Under the pieces are notes generated by a model. That model was given only the letters and a program-made list of their open reading frames with translations. It ran no database searches and was not told the DNA's origin. DNA of 64,000 nucleotides, from positions 124,001-188,000 of the forward strand of contig NZ_JASZYT010000005.1 in the NCBI RefSeq assembly GCF_030316765.1, in the 5' to 3' direction. Source of the DNA: Variovorax saccharolyticus. GTDB lineage: Bacteria; Pseudomonadota; Gammaproteobacteria; Burkholderiales; Burkholderiaceae_C. Both the position numbers and the translations under genes were made by a program. Positions 42,267 through 50,481 of this stretch are shown in pieces (within the stretch, counting starts at the first letter, position 1; each line of letters starts with the position of its first letter).

Positions 42267-43238
42267 ATGACCAAGGCCATTCGCTTTCATGAAACCGGCG
42301 GACCCGAAGTCCTGAAGCTGGAAGACGTCGATGTCGGCGAGCCCGGGACCGGCCAGGCCCGCGTGCGCCACACCTATATCGCGGTCAACTTCATCGACAT
42401 CTACTTCCGCACCGGTCGCTATCCGCTGCCGTTGCCCAACGGACTGGGCTCCGACGCGGTCGGCGTGGTCGAGGCGGTCGGCGCCGGGGTGACGGACCTC
42501 AAGGTCGGCGACCGCGTGGGCTACCTGATAGGCCCGCAGGGCGCGTACTCCGAAGCGCGCGTGATGCCTGCCGAGGTGCTGATCCCGCTGCCCGACGGCG
42601 TCTCCGACCGCACCGCGGCCACGCTGATGATGAAGGGCATGACGGCGCAGTACCTGTTCCGCCAGGTCTTCCCGCTCAAGGGCGGCGAGACGATCCTGTA
42701 CCACGCGGCCGCCGGCGGCGTCGGCCTCATCGCCTGCCAGTGGGCGCGTGCGATGGGCGTGACCATGATCGGCACCGTCAGCACCGACGAGAAGGCCGCG
42801 ATCGCCAAGGCCAACGGCTGCGCCTACACCATCGTCACCTCGCGCGAGAACATCGCCAAACGCGTGCGCGAGATCACCGACGGCAAGGGCGTGCCCGTGG
42901 TCTACGACTCGGTGGGCAAGGACACGCTGACGGCCTCGCTCGACAGCCTGCAGCCGCGAGGCTCGCTGGTGAGCAACGGCACGTCGTCGGGGCCGGTGGT
43001 GATCGACTCGCAACTGCTCGCCACGAAGGGCTCCATCTGGGTCACGCGGCCGGCGATGAGGCACTACATCGAGCCACGCGCGCACATGCTCGACATGGCG
43101 CGGGAGCTGTTCGACCATGTGCTCGCCGGGCACATCGCGAGCGAGCCGAAGCAAATCTTCGCCCTGGCCGATGCGGCCGAGGCACACCGCGCGCTCGAAG
43201 GACGCAAGACGATCGGCTCCACCGTCCTCGTGCCCTGA
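42267..43238 (+). CDS. NADPH:quinone oxidoreductase (zinc-independent MDR family)
   Basis: A 323-residue medium-chain reductase without zinc ligands. It starts AIRFHETGGPEVLKLEDVDVGEPG, has NFIDIYFRTGRYPLPLPNGLGSDAVGVVEAVG, and binds NADPH at ILYHAAAGGVGLIACQWARAMG. It resembles E. coli Qor throughout. It may reduce a quinone or an enone formed in the neighbouring pathway. The start follows AAGGACACGAACC. The AraC regulator begins 34 bp downstream. Confidence 0.93.
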   Translation: MTKAIRFHETGGPEVLKLEDVDVGEPGTGQARVRHTYIAVNFIDIYFRTGRYPLPLPNGLGSDAVGVVEAVGAGVTDLKVGDRVGYLIGPQGAYSEARVMPAEVLIPLPDGVSDRTAATLMMKGMTAQYLFRQVFPLKGGETILYHAAAGGVGLIACQWARAMGVTMIGTVSTDEKAAIAKANGCAYTIVTSRENIAKRVREITDGKGVPVVYDSVGKDTLTASLDSLQPRGSLVSNGTSSGPVVIDSQLLATKGSIWVTRPAMRHYIEPRAHMLDMARELFDHVLAGHIASEPKQIFALADAAEAHRALEGRKTIGSTVLVP

Positions 43239-43272
43239 GCAACGTGCGTTCGGGCGCGAGGTCGGTACGATA

Positions 43273-44334
43273 ATGGCGCTCCAGCACCGTCCCATGAGAC
43301 ACATTGCACGACTCATGCGCAGCGCCAGCTTGAGCGGTTACGTCGAGTTGGTGAAGTCGCTCGGTCGCGACCCGTATGCCTTCATGCGAACCGTGGGGCT
43401 GCAGCCGAAGGTCCTCGAAGATCCCGAGACGCTGATCCCGAGAGATGCCGTGCGCGAACTGCTGGAAATCACCGCGCGTGCCACGCGGACCGAAGATCTG
43501 GCGCTGCGTCTCGCGGCGCAGCGCAAGCTCTCCGCCCTCGGGCCCATCAGCCTCGTGCTGAGGGAGGAAGCCACGCCGAGGGACGCCCTCGACACGCTGT
43601 GCCGCTACCTGAAGCTGGTCAATGCCTCGCTGACTGTCCATGTCGAAGACACCGGGAGCATGGTGGTCATCCGGGAAGAACTGATGCCAAGCCCCGGGCT
43701 GCCGATGCGACAGTCGGTGGAACTCGCCGTGGGCACCATGTTTCGCATGCTGAGCGATTTGATCGGCCCGCATTGGCGCCCCCTGGAAGTCTGCTTCACG
43801 CATCGCCCGCCCAGTGACGTTTCCGCCCATCGCGCCTTCTTCGGACGGCGCGTCAGGTTCAACCAGGATTTCAACGGCCTGGTCTGCCTGGCGATCGACC
43901 TGTCCAAGCCGCGCGAGCCGGGAGATCAGGTGGCGGCGGGCTACGCGCGCAAGTACCTGGAAGCCGCCCTCAGGGATCGAAGTGAAAGCGTGCATGACAG
44001 CTGTCGCCAGCTCATCCTCGCGCTGCTGCCGGGTGGCGCCTGCAGCGCGCAGGAGGTGGCCCGGCACCTGGGCGTCGATCGCCGCACGCTGCACCGGCGG
44101 CTGGTTGCGGAGGATCTCACCTTCAGCGGCCTGCTCGACCAGGTGCGCTCCGATCTGGTCAAGCGCCATCTGCGCGACAGCGATCTGCCGCTGAGCGAGG
44201 TGGCCGAGCTGCTGGGCTTCTCCAGGTCCAGCAGCTTCAGTCATTGGTTCCAGAGTCAATTCGGCTGCAGCGCCTCGCAATGGATCAAGCAAGCGGCAGG
44301 CATGGCAGCGGCGAAAGAGTACGAGATGTCGTGA
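43273..44334 (+). CDS. AraC-family regulator (OruR/ArgR-like subgroup)
   Basis: A 353-residue regulator. The N-terminal domain (about 20-210, arabinose-binding-like of the AraC_N type) holds YVELVKSLGRDPYAFMRTVGLQPKVLEDPETLIPRDAVRELLEITA. The C-terminal double helix-turn-helix (about 250-340) holds SAQEVARHLGVDRRTLHRRLVAEDLTFSGLLDQVR and LPLSEVAELLGFSRSSSFSHWFQSQFG. Such regulators activate amine or amino-acid-like compound catabolism. It stands between the quinone reductase and the porin and presumably controls this island. Starts at 43273 and 43294 are both possible; a GAGG upstream slightly favours the first. Confidence 0.9.
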   Translation: MALQHRPMRHIARLMRSASLSGYVELVKSLGRDPYAFMRTVGLQPKVLEDPETLIPRDAVRELLEITARATRTEDLALRLAAQRKLSALGPISLVLREEATPRDALDTLCRYLKLVNASLTVHVEDTGSMVVIREELMPSPGLPMRQSVELAVGTMFRMLSDLIGPHWRPLEVCFTHRPPSDVSAHRAFFGRRVRFNQDFNGLVCLAIDLSKPREPGDQVAAGYARKYLEAALRDRSESVHDSCRQLILALLPGGACSAQEVARHLGVDRRTLHRRLVAEDLTFSGLLDQVRSDLVKRHLRDSDLPLSEVAELLGFSRSSSFSHWFQSQFGCSASQWIKQAAGMAAAKEYEMS

Positions 44335-44448
44335 CCGGTCGGGTTGTCCCAGTTCGGAAAGTTCGTGTCCCCGAAGGACAAGTGAGAAAGGTTGAGCTAC
44401 CAGATACTTTTCAACAACTTGGACAACGAAGACAACGGAGCGACGCTC

Positions 44449-45675
44449 ATGAGAAGACCCCTGATCGCCTTGACCGTCCTCGCCGCCGGTGGCGCTGCGG
44501 CACAGTCCTCCATCACGGTGTTCGGGGTCGTCGACGCCACGGTCAGCGGCTACTCGAACAAGGCCGAGACGCCGCTCGGCATCGCCGTCACGACCAGCAG
44601 CACGGTACAGAACAGCGGAGGCTACGCCAGCAGCCGACTGGGCTTCCGCGGCACGGAGGATCTCGGTGGCGGTGCAGCTGCCAGCTTTTGGCTCGAAGCC
44701 GGGATACTCAACGACAGCGGCTCAGGGCTGGCGTCTGGCGGGGGCTTTGCCTTCAACCGTCGTTCGACCGTCAGCCTGTCAGGGATCCTGGGTGAAATCC
44801 GCCTCGGCAGAGACTACACGCCCACGTTCTGGAACGACGCCGTGGCGGATCCGTTCACCTCCAATGGCGTGGGCATCAACCTGATCGCCACCGCGAGCGG
44901 CTTCAACACCCCGGGACAAGCGGCCAACGGATTCCAGGCCAACCCCAACTACATTCGTGCCTCCAACTCGGTGGGCTACTTCCTGCCGCCGGACCTGCGC
45001 GGCTTCTATGGCCAGGTCATGTACGCCTTCAATGAAGCAACCAGGTACGACCCGGGCGTCCTGACCCCGAACGTTCCGAACAGCCAGCGCGCCGGCCGCT
45101 ACGTCGGCGGTCGCTTCGGCTACGCGTCGGGGCCCCTCGATGTCGCAGTGGCGGCGGGCCGAAGCACCATCGGCGACCAGTTCTTCCAGGGCACGACGAC
45201 CAACCTGGACATCTGGAACGTCGCAGCCACGTACGACTTCGGTGCCCTCAAGCTGTTCGGCGAGTATTCGAACAACAAGCTGAAGACCGACTTCTCGGGC
45301 ATCCCGCCGGTCGCGAACGCCTTCGGCTTCACGAGCCCGGGAGCCAACGGCGCGTTGGTCGGCTTGACCGTACCGGTCGGACCCGGCCTGATTCGCGCCG
45401 TCTTTACCCAGGTGAAGTACAACAACGTCACGGTCGCGAACCAGATCGCTCCTGGGCTGTCTCCGGACCCGAAGTCCGAGAAGTTCGCCCTTGGCTACGT
45501 GTACAACCTGTCGAAGCGTACGGCTCTCTACGCGACGGCTGCCCGGATCGACAACAAGAATGGCGCCGACCTGACCGTTGGCGGGCCCGCCTTCTTCACA
45601 AGGGCGATCAACGGCTCGGTGCCGACGCCGCACTCGTCGACCGGCTACGACCTCGGCATTCGACACGTCTTCTGA
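44449..45675 (+). CDS. Gram-negative porin (OmpC/Porin_4 type)
   Basis: A 408-residue outer-membrane beta barrel. A signal peptide (LIALTVLAAGGAAAQ) leads into SSITVFGVVDATVSGYSN. Strand motifs include SSRLGFRGTEDLGGGAAASFWLEAGI, RRSTVSLSGILGEIRLGRDYTP, and a C-terminal GYDLGIRHVF with terminal Phe for Bam recognition. These general trimeric porins admit small anions and probably serve the adjacent carboxylate pathway. GGAG nine bases before the ATG supports the start. It is on the same strand as, and 114 bp after, the AraC gene. Confidence 0.93.
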   Translation: MRRPLIALTVLAAGGAAAQSSITVFGVVDATVSGYSNKAETPLGIAVTTSSTVQNSGGYASSRLGFRGTEDLGGGAAASFWLEAGILNDSGSGLASGGGFAFNRRSTVSLSGILGEIRLGRDYTPTFWNDAVADPFTSNGVGINLIATASGFNTPGQAANGFQANPNYIRASNSVGYFLPPDLRGFYGQVMYAFNEATRYDPGVLTPNVPNSQRAGRYVGGRFGYASGPLDVAVAAGRSTIGDQFFQGTTTNLDIWNVAATYDFGALKLFGEYSNNKLKTDFSGIPPVANAFGFTSPGANGALVGLTVPVGPGLIRAVFTQVKYNNVTVANQIAPGLSPDPKSEKFALGYVYNLSKRTALYATAARIDNKNGADLTVGGPAFFTRAINGSVPTPHSSTGYDLGIRHVF

Positions 45676-45738
45676 TCAAAGCCCTGTGGATCGGCACGTT
45701 CTCGTGTTCGGGGCGGGAAGGCCTCGACCCTTCGAAGG

Positions 45739-46224
45739 TCACCAACGAGGGCCGTCGCCATGCACCGCCGGTGCGTTCCGATCGGGATCCAGGCAGATGG
45801 TCAGGGTCTGGCCGGCGGCGTCGAACCCGATCTCCTGCAGGATGGAGGCCAGGTGATCGGCCAGCGCCGGCTCCACGATGGTGAGGGTGCGTCCCGTGCG
45901 ATGGCACACGACCTGAAGCGTGCCGGGCGGGTCCGTGTGAACGCGCAGGCGGTAGAGCGACCTGCGCGAGCGGTCCGGGACACGCAGCAGGAGGCCGTGC
46001 AGTTCCAGGTCGTGGATGGCGCGATAGATCGTCCCGCCGCTCGCCCGTGCGCCGCGCTGCAGCAGGCACCGGCAGAGTTCGGCTGCGGTGGCGAAAGCCG
46101 CGCCGTGCGTCGCCATGACCTCGAGCACGCCGACGCGCGCCGCCGTCGGGCGGAGACCGGCCGCGCGCAGCCGCTCGGCCGACGGCGCCAGCGCGGATGG
46201 CCGCGATGCCTCACTGGCCTGCAA
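45739..46224 (-). CDS. Degenerate Fur-family regulator
   Basis: A 161-residue protein with the Fur winged helix (about 15-80): RLRAAGLRPTAARVGVLEVM, TAAELCRCLLQRGARASGGTIYRAIHDLELHGLL. The C-terminal part has YRLRVHTDPPGTLQVVCHRTGRTL where Fur has HHHDH and CxxC. Only one His and one Cys remain, and the second Cys of the pair is Thr. Metal sensing is therefore doubtful or altered. The start is uncertain: an ATG at 46275 would overlap macB by 65 bp; a TTG at 46224 is given here. It is the last gene of the siderophore block. Confidence 0.78.
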   Translation of the reverse strand: MQASEASRPSALAPSAERLRAAGLRPTAARVGVLEVMATHGAAFATAAELCRCLLQRGARASGGTIYRAIHDLELHGLLLRVPDRSRRSLYRLRVHTDPPGTLQVVCHRTGRTLTIVEPALADHLASILQEIGFDAAGQTLTICLDPDRNAPAVHGDGPRW

Positions 46225-48196
46225 GGGCAACCACCGGGTCGAGCCGGGCGGCGGTGCGCGCCGGCATGTAGCCAAAGATCAGGCCGGTCGCGACCGCGCA
46301 CATGAAGGCGCCGGCCATCGCGCTGACCGAGAAGATCACCGGCACGCCCCAGGCGATCAGGGCTGCCCCGATCAGCAGTCCGGCCAGCACCCCCAGCGTC
46401 CCGCCCACCCAGGTCACCAGCATGGCCTCCGTCAGGAACTGGCGCAGGATGTCGCGATGGCGCGCGCCGGTGGCCATGCGAATGCCGATCTCGCGCGTTC
46501 GCTCGCGCACCGTCATCAGCATCACGTTCATGACGCCGATGCCCCCGACCAGCAGCGACACGGCAGCGACCAGGCCCAGCATCATGGTCATGGCGCTGCG
46601 CGTTTCGGCCTCCGCCTGCAGCTTGGCGGCCGGGTTGCTGATGGCGAAGTCCTCGCGGCCATGGCGCGCGAGCAGCAGCGTGCGCATGGCCGCTTCGGCA
46701 CTTCGAACCTGCGCCACCGAGGCAGCGGTGACCACGGTGTAGTCGGGCTGCGTCTGCGCCTGGTAGACGCGCGCGCGCCCCGCCCGGTAGGGTATGAAGA
46801 CCATGTCGTCATAGCTCTCGGCTCCCGAATCGCTGCCGCGCTCGGCCATCACCCCGATGACCTCGAAGGGCGAATTTCCGATGAGCAGCTGGCGTCCCAG
46901 CGGATTGATCCGGCCAGGGAAGAAATGCGCCCTGGCGTTGTGGCCGAGCACGACCAACGGCGCAAGATCGCGGTCCTCGGCGTCGCTGTAGTAGCGGCCG
47001 AGCGCCAGCTTCCAGTGATGCACCGCCGGCATGTCCTGGCTGGCGGCGAAGACATAGACCTCGCGGTCGGCGCGGCCGTAGCGAACCGTGATCGGGTCGC
47101 CGATCACCGGCATCACGTGGCCGATCGCGGGCAGTTCCGCGATCGCCGCGAGGTCCTCGGGCGTGATCGGCCCCGGCGGACCGCCGCTGGCAGGCCCCCG
47201 GGCACCCAGGTACATGATGGTCGTTCCGAGCGTGCCCATCTGCGCGACCACGCGCTGCTTCGTGCCTTCGCCGATCGCCAACATCACGATGACCGATGCG
47301 ACGCCGATCACGATCCCCAGCAGCGTCAGGCCGGTGCGCGACCGGTTCAGCCGCATGCCTCGCAAGGCAGTCCGAAGCGCTTCCCGCAGGTTGCCGCCGA
47401 AGCTCGCGCCGCGATCGCGGCCCGCCTCGGCGACATCGAGCGCGGGCAGGGCGCGCGCTGCCGCAAGCGCATTCCTGGCGCCGCTGTCATGGACGATGCG
47501 GCCGTCGCGCAGCTCGATCAGCCGATGGGCCTGCGCCGCCACCTCCCGGTCGTGGGTGATGAGGATCACGGTGTGGCCGGCGTCGGCGAGTTCGTGAAGC
47601 AGTGCCATGACCTCGGCGCCGCTCTGCGAATCGAGCGCACCCGTCGGTTCGTCGGCCAGGATGATCCGGCCGCCGTTCATCAGCGCGCGTGCGATGGAAA
47701 CCCGCTGCTGCTGGCCACCCGACAACTGGTTCGGACGCAGGTCGATCTTGCCCTCCAGCCCCAGCCGTTCGAGCAGTGCCGTGGCACGGGAGGCGCGTTC
47801 GCCTTGCGGCGCGCCGGCATAGACGGCCGGTACCTCCACGTTCTCGCGCGCCGATTCGGTGGGGATCAGGTGATAGCCCTGGAACACGAAGCCGAACGCC
47901 TCCCGCCGCAGCCACGCCAGCTGGTCGGCCGAGAAGGCCGCAACATCGTGGCCATCGAAGTGGTAGCTGCCTTCGCTCGCCGTGTCCAGGCCGCCCAGGA
48001 TGTGCATCAGCGTCGACTTGCCCGAGCCGGACGCACCGACGATGGCGACGAACTCGCCGGCGTCGATGCGCAGGTCGATGCCGTGCAGCACCTCGACTTC
48101 CGGTTGCTGGCCATCGCCCTGCGCCTCGCCGCCGTAGCGCTTGCGCACATCCTGCAGGGCGATCAGCGGCGGGGCGCTCTGGCGCGGGGACGGCAT
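46211..48196 (-). CDS. macB: MacB/PvdT-type ABC exporter (ATPase-permease fusion)
   Basis: A 661-residue half-transporter. The N-terminal ATPase (about 1-235) has Walker A GASGSGKSTL, LSGGQQQR and Walker B ILADEPTGALD. Four transmembrane helices, one after the ATPase and three at the C-terminus, frame a large periplasmic domain (about 310-530). Family motifs such as RTGLTLLGIVIGVASVIVMLAIGEG, VREIGIRMATGAR-type RTREIGIRMATGARHRDI and FGYMPARTAARLDPV are present. It exports macrolides, enterotoxin or, as PvdT, siderophores. Its ATG overlaps the macA stop (TGATG). In this iron operon a siderophore secretion or recycling role is most likely. Confidence 0.92.
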   Translation of the reverse strand: MPSPRQSAPPLIALQDVRKRYGGEAQGDGQQPEVEVLHGIDLRIDAGEFVAIVGASGSGKSTLMHILGGLDTASEGSYHFDGHDVAAFSADQLAWLRREAFGFVFQGYHLIPTESARENVEVPAVYAGAPQGERASRATALLERLGLEGKIDLRPNQLSGGQQQRVSIARALMNGGRIILADEPTGALDSQSGAEVMALLHELADAGHTVILITHDREVAAQAHRLIELRDGRIVHDSGARNALAAARALPALDVAEAGRDRGASFGGNLREALRTALRGMRLNRSRTGLTLLGIVIGVASVIVMLAIGEGTKQRVVAQMGTLGTTIMYLGARGPASGGPPGPITPEDLAAIAELPAIGHVMPVIGDPITVRYGRADREVYVFAASQDMPAVHHWKLALGRYYSDAEDRDLAPLVVLGHNARAHFFPGRINPLGRQLLIGNSPFEVIGVMAERGSDSGAESYDDMVFIPYRAGRARVYQAQTQPDYTVVTAASVAQVRSAEAAMRTLLLARHGREDFAISNPAAKLQAEAETRSAMTMMLGLVAAVSLLVGGIGVMNVMLMTVRERTREIGIRMATGARHRDILRQFLTEAMLVTWVGGTLGVLAGLLIGAALIAWGVPVIFSVSAMAGAFMCAVATGLIFGYMPARTAARLDPVVALAGQ

Positions 48197-49401
48197 CACC
48201 ACTGGAGCCACCTCTTGTCGGCGGGCGGCTTCTCGCCGACGACGATCTGCTCGCCTTCGCGCAGCCCTTCGATCACTTCGGCCAGGTGGCGATCGCGCAC
48301 GCCGATGCGCAGTTCGCGCGCCTGCACCCGGCCGTCGCCGTCCAGCACGCGCGCGGCGAAGACGCCGGGCCGGGCCGCGACCGGCTCCAGGGCCGCCAGT
48401 GGGACGGCGAGCACGTCCTTGGCCTCTGCCGCCACGAAGCCCACCTGCGCCGTCATCTTCGGCATGAGCTCGCCGTCGGCGTTGTCGACGTCGAAGAGCA
48501 CCGTGTAGACCACCGCCTTGACCGCGCTGGCGGCGCCGCCAGCGCCGGCCTTCGAGGCCGCCTCGCTGTCGCTGCCGGGTGGGGCGGGAAGGACCTGGCG
48601 CACGCGGGCCTCCCAGCGGCGCGGGTGGGAGGTGTCGGCATTGCCCAGGGTCGTGAAGTAGACCGGCATGCCGGCCTTGACCCGCCGCACGTCGGCTTCG
48701 GAGACTTCGGTCCAGACCGTCATCGTGCCCAGGTCGGCGATGCGCAGGATGTGGGGCGTCTGGTAGGTCGCGTTCAGGGTCTGGCCTTCGCGGGCTTCGA
48801 CGGACACCACGGTGCCGTCCATCGGTGCGTAGATGCGCGTGAAGCCCAGCCGCGCCTCTTCGGCCCGCTGGGTCGCCTGGGTCTGTGCGATCTGCGCCTG
48901 CAGGTTCGCGATCTTGGCCGCCGCGGAGTTGAAGCCGGCTTCGGCGATCTGCATCTCTTCGAGCCGCGAAGCCCCCGCTGCGGCCAGGATCTTGTGCCGC
49001 GAGAATTGGCGCTCAGCCAGCACGTGCTGAGATCGCTGGTCGTCGAGCTGGGCACGCAATGCGGCCAATGCGGCGCGACCGGCGTCCACGGTGGCGCGTT
49101 GCACGCTCGGATCGATCTCGGCCAGCAGGTCGCCGCGCTTGACGGTGCGGCCAGGCTCGACCGGGAGGCTAAGGATCAGCCCCGACACTTGCGCGCCGAC
49201 GTCGATGTATCGCCGCGGCTGGAGCGTGCCGATCGCGGTCACCGTCGATTCGATGTCAGCGCGGCCGACCCGCTGCGTCACGTAGGCCGAATCGGCGCGC
49301 GAGTGCCAGGAGCCGAAGCCGGCGGCTGCGGCGAGCAGCAGCAGCAGCGCGACGGCGAGGAGGCTGCCGCGGCGTCGGGAGGCCCTGCTTTTCGGGAGCA
49401 T
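48196..49401 (-). CDS. macA: MacA/PvdR-type periplasmic adaptor
   Basis: A 401-residue membrane-fusion protein with one N-terminal membrane helix (LLAVALLLLLAAAAGFGSW). It has lipoyl halves (IGTLQPRRYIDVGAQVSGLILSLPVEPGRTVKRGDLLAEID; GFTRIYAPMDGTVVSVEAREGQTLN), an intervening coiled-coil hairpin (about 95-175) and a beta-barrel. It bridges MacB to an outer-membrane channel, which is not encoded here. Overlaps on both sides (TGATG) tie it to the DUF4198-like gene and macB. Confidence 0.93.
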   Translation of the reverse strand: MLPKSRASRRRGSLLAVALLLLLAAAAGFGSWHSRADSAYVTQRVGRADIESTVTAIGTLQPRRYIDVGAQVSGLILSLPVEPGRTVKRGDLLAEIDPSVQRATVDAGRAALAALRAQLDDQRSQHVLAERQFSRHKILAAAGASRLEEMQIAEAGFNSAAAKIANLQAQIAQTQATQRAEEARLGFTRIYAPMDGTVVSVEAREGQTLNATYQTPHILRIADLGTMTVWTEVSEADVRRVKAGMPVYFTTLGNADTSHPRRWEARVRQVLPAPPGSDSEAASKAGAGGAASAVKAVVYTVLFDVDNADGELMPKMTAQVGFVAAEAKDVLAVPLAALEPVAARPGVFAARVLDGDGRVQARELRIGVRDRHLAEVIEGLREGEQIVVGEKPPADKRWLQW

Positions 49402-50036
49402 CAGCGGGGCACTTCGAAGCTGAGCGTCGCGGTGTGGCGCACGTCCTCGTACTTCTTGCCTTCGATCGTGGCGGCCCCGTCCACCCGGGCCGTCACTTCC
49501 AGCACGTAGAGGCCCGGAAACGGCGTGGCGAGCGTGACCGTGCCGTCGGCCGCCGGCTTGAGGACGCGCTGCCAGCCGTCGGAGGTGTCGACGTTGACCT
49601 GCGAGGCAGCGACCTGCTTGCCCTTCCACATCAGCTTGAAGCTGTTGCCGTTGGCTTCGGTCGGCACCAGCTCGAGGTCGTTGACCGCCCGGGTCTCGCT
49701 GCGGCCGGACTTCGCCTGGTAGTAGTGCAGCACGCCGGCCGCCTTGCTCAGGCTCGCGGTCAGGCGCAGATCGCCGTCGTGGCCGGATGAGAACACGATC
49801 CGATCGGTCTCGACCGTCAGCGGCAGCTCCTTGCCGCTGGCACCCGAGGCACGCACGGCGGCGAGGCTGGCGACCGGTTGCGCCGCCTTTCCGACTTCGC
49901 CGAAGCGCCCGGTCGTGGCGGCCGAGCCATCGCGTTGAAGCCAGAGATATTCCGCCTGCACATTGCCGGCAACGAAGAGCGCAGCTGCGGCGACCGCAGC
50001 GAGGGGGCGAAGGCGTGGGAACTGTGAGGAAGGCAT
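49401..50036 (-). CDS. DUF4198-like periplasmic protein of the iron operon
   Basis: A 211-residue secreted protein (signal peptide through GNVQA). The mature start EYLWLQRDGSAATTGRFGEVG and the C-terminal strands (TVTLATPFPGLYVLEVTARVDG, ATLSFEV) resemble DUF4198 proteins, periplasmic Ig-like proteins found with metal or TonB receptor genes. Function is unknown; a role in metal or siderophore handling is suggested by position only. Its stop overlaps the macA start. The 94-bp gap from the DUF3325 gene includes a short GCCGG-N5-CCGGC hairpin without a T-tract. Confidence 0.72.
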   Translation of the reverse strand: MPSSQFPRLRPLAAVAAAALFVAGNVQAEYLWLQRDGSAATTGRFGEVGKAAQPVASLAAVRASGASGKELPLTVETDRIVFSSGHDGDLRLTASLSKAAGVLHYYQAKSGRSETRAVNDLELVPTEANGNSFKLMWKGKQVAASQVNVDTSDGWQRVLKPAADGTVTLATPFPGLYVLEVTARVDGAATIEGKKYEDVRHTATLSFEVPR

Positions 50037-50130
50037 GGAGGGATGTCTCTCTTGAACGATGAGTTGGAATGAACGGGGGGAATCCGCGAGCGGCGTCTCG
50101 ATGGGCGCGTGAGTCCCGGGCGCGTGCCGG

Positions 50131-50481
50131 CTAGCCCGGCCCCAGCGCCATGAAGGCCAGGCCAGACAGCGCCAGCGTCGTCGCCAGGCCCGCCACCAGG
50201 CGGGGCTGCCAGGGCAGCAGCAGCGCCACCGGCAGCGCGCCGGCGGACAGGAAGCCGATGAACGCGGCGGTTCCCACGCTGCCGCCCCAGGCCGCGATGC
50301 AGGGCGCACAGGCCAAGGCGAACAGGATCAGGGCGGCGGTGCGCAGCAGCAGGCGATGGGGGCCCGGCACCTCGTGCTGCTGCGTCAGCTGCGCGTAGTG
50401 GCGATCCATCGCGAAGGCCAGCGCCGACATGCCGGCGAAGCCGAGGCCGAGTGCCAGCATCGAAGCGTTCAGCGCGGTCAT
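50131..50481 (-). CDS. DUF3325 family membrane protein
   Basis: A 116-residue protein with three to four transmembrane helices (ALGLGFAGMSALAFAMDRHYAQL at the start; RTAALILFALACAPCIAAWG; GFLSAGALPVALLLPWQPR). The family is found almost only beside TonB-dependent siderophore receptors and PepSY proteins, but its role is unknown. Its ATG overlaps the PepSY stop (ATGA). Confidence 0.85.
   Translation of the reverse strand: MTALNASMLALGLGFAGMSALAFAMDRHYAQLTQQHEVPGPHRLLLRTAALILFALACAPCIAAWGGSVGTAAFIGFLSAGALPVALLLPWQPRLVAGLATTLALSGLAFMALGPG

Noticed and set aside
45726..45740. A CCTTCGAAGG-centred hairpin between the porin and the Fur-like gene as a terminator
   Set aside because: The stem is short and bulged, has no T-tract on either strand, and overlaps the Fur-like stop codon.
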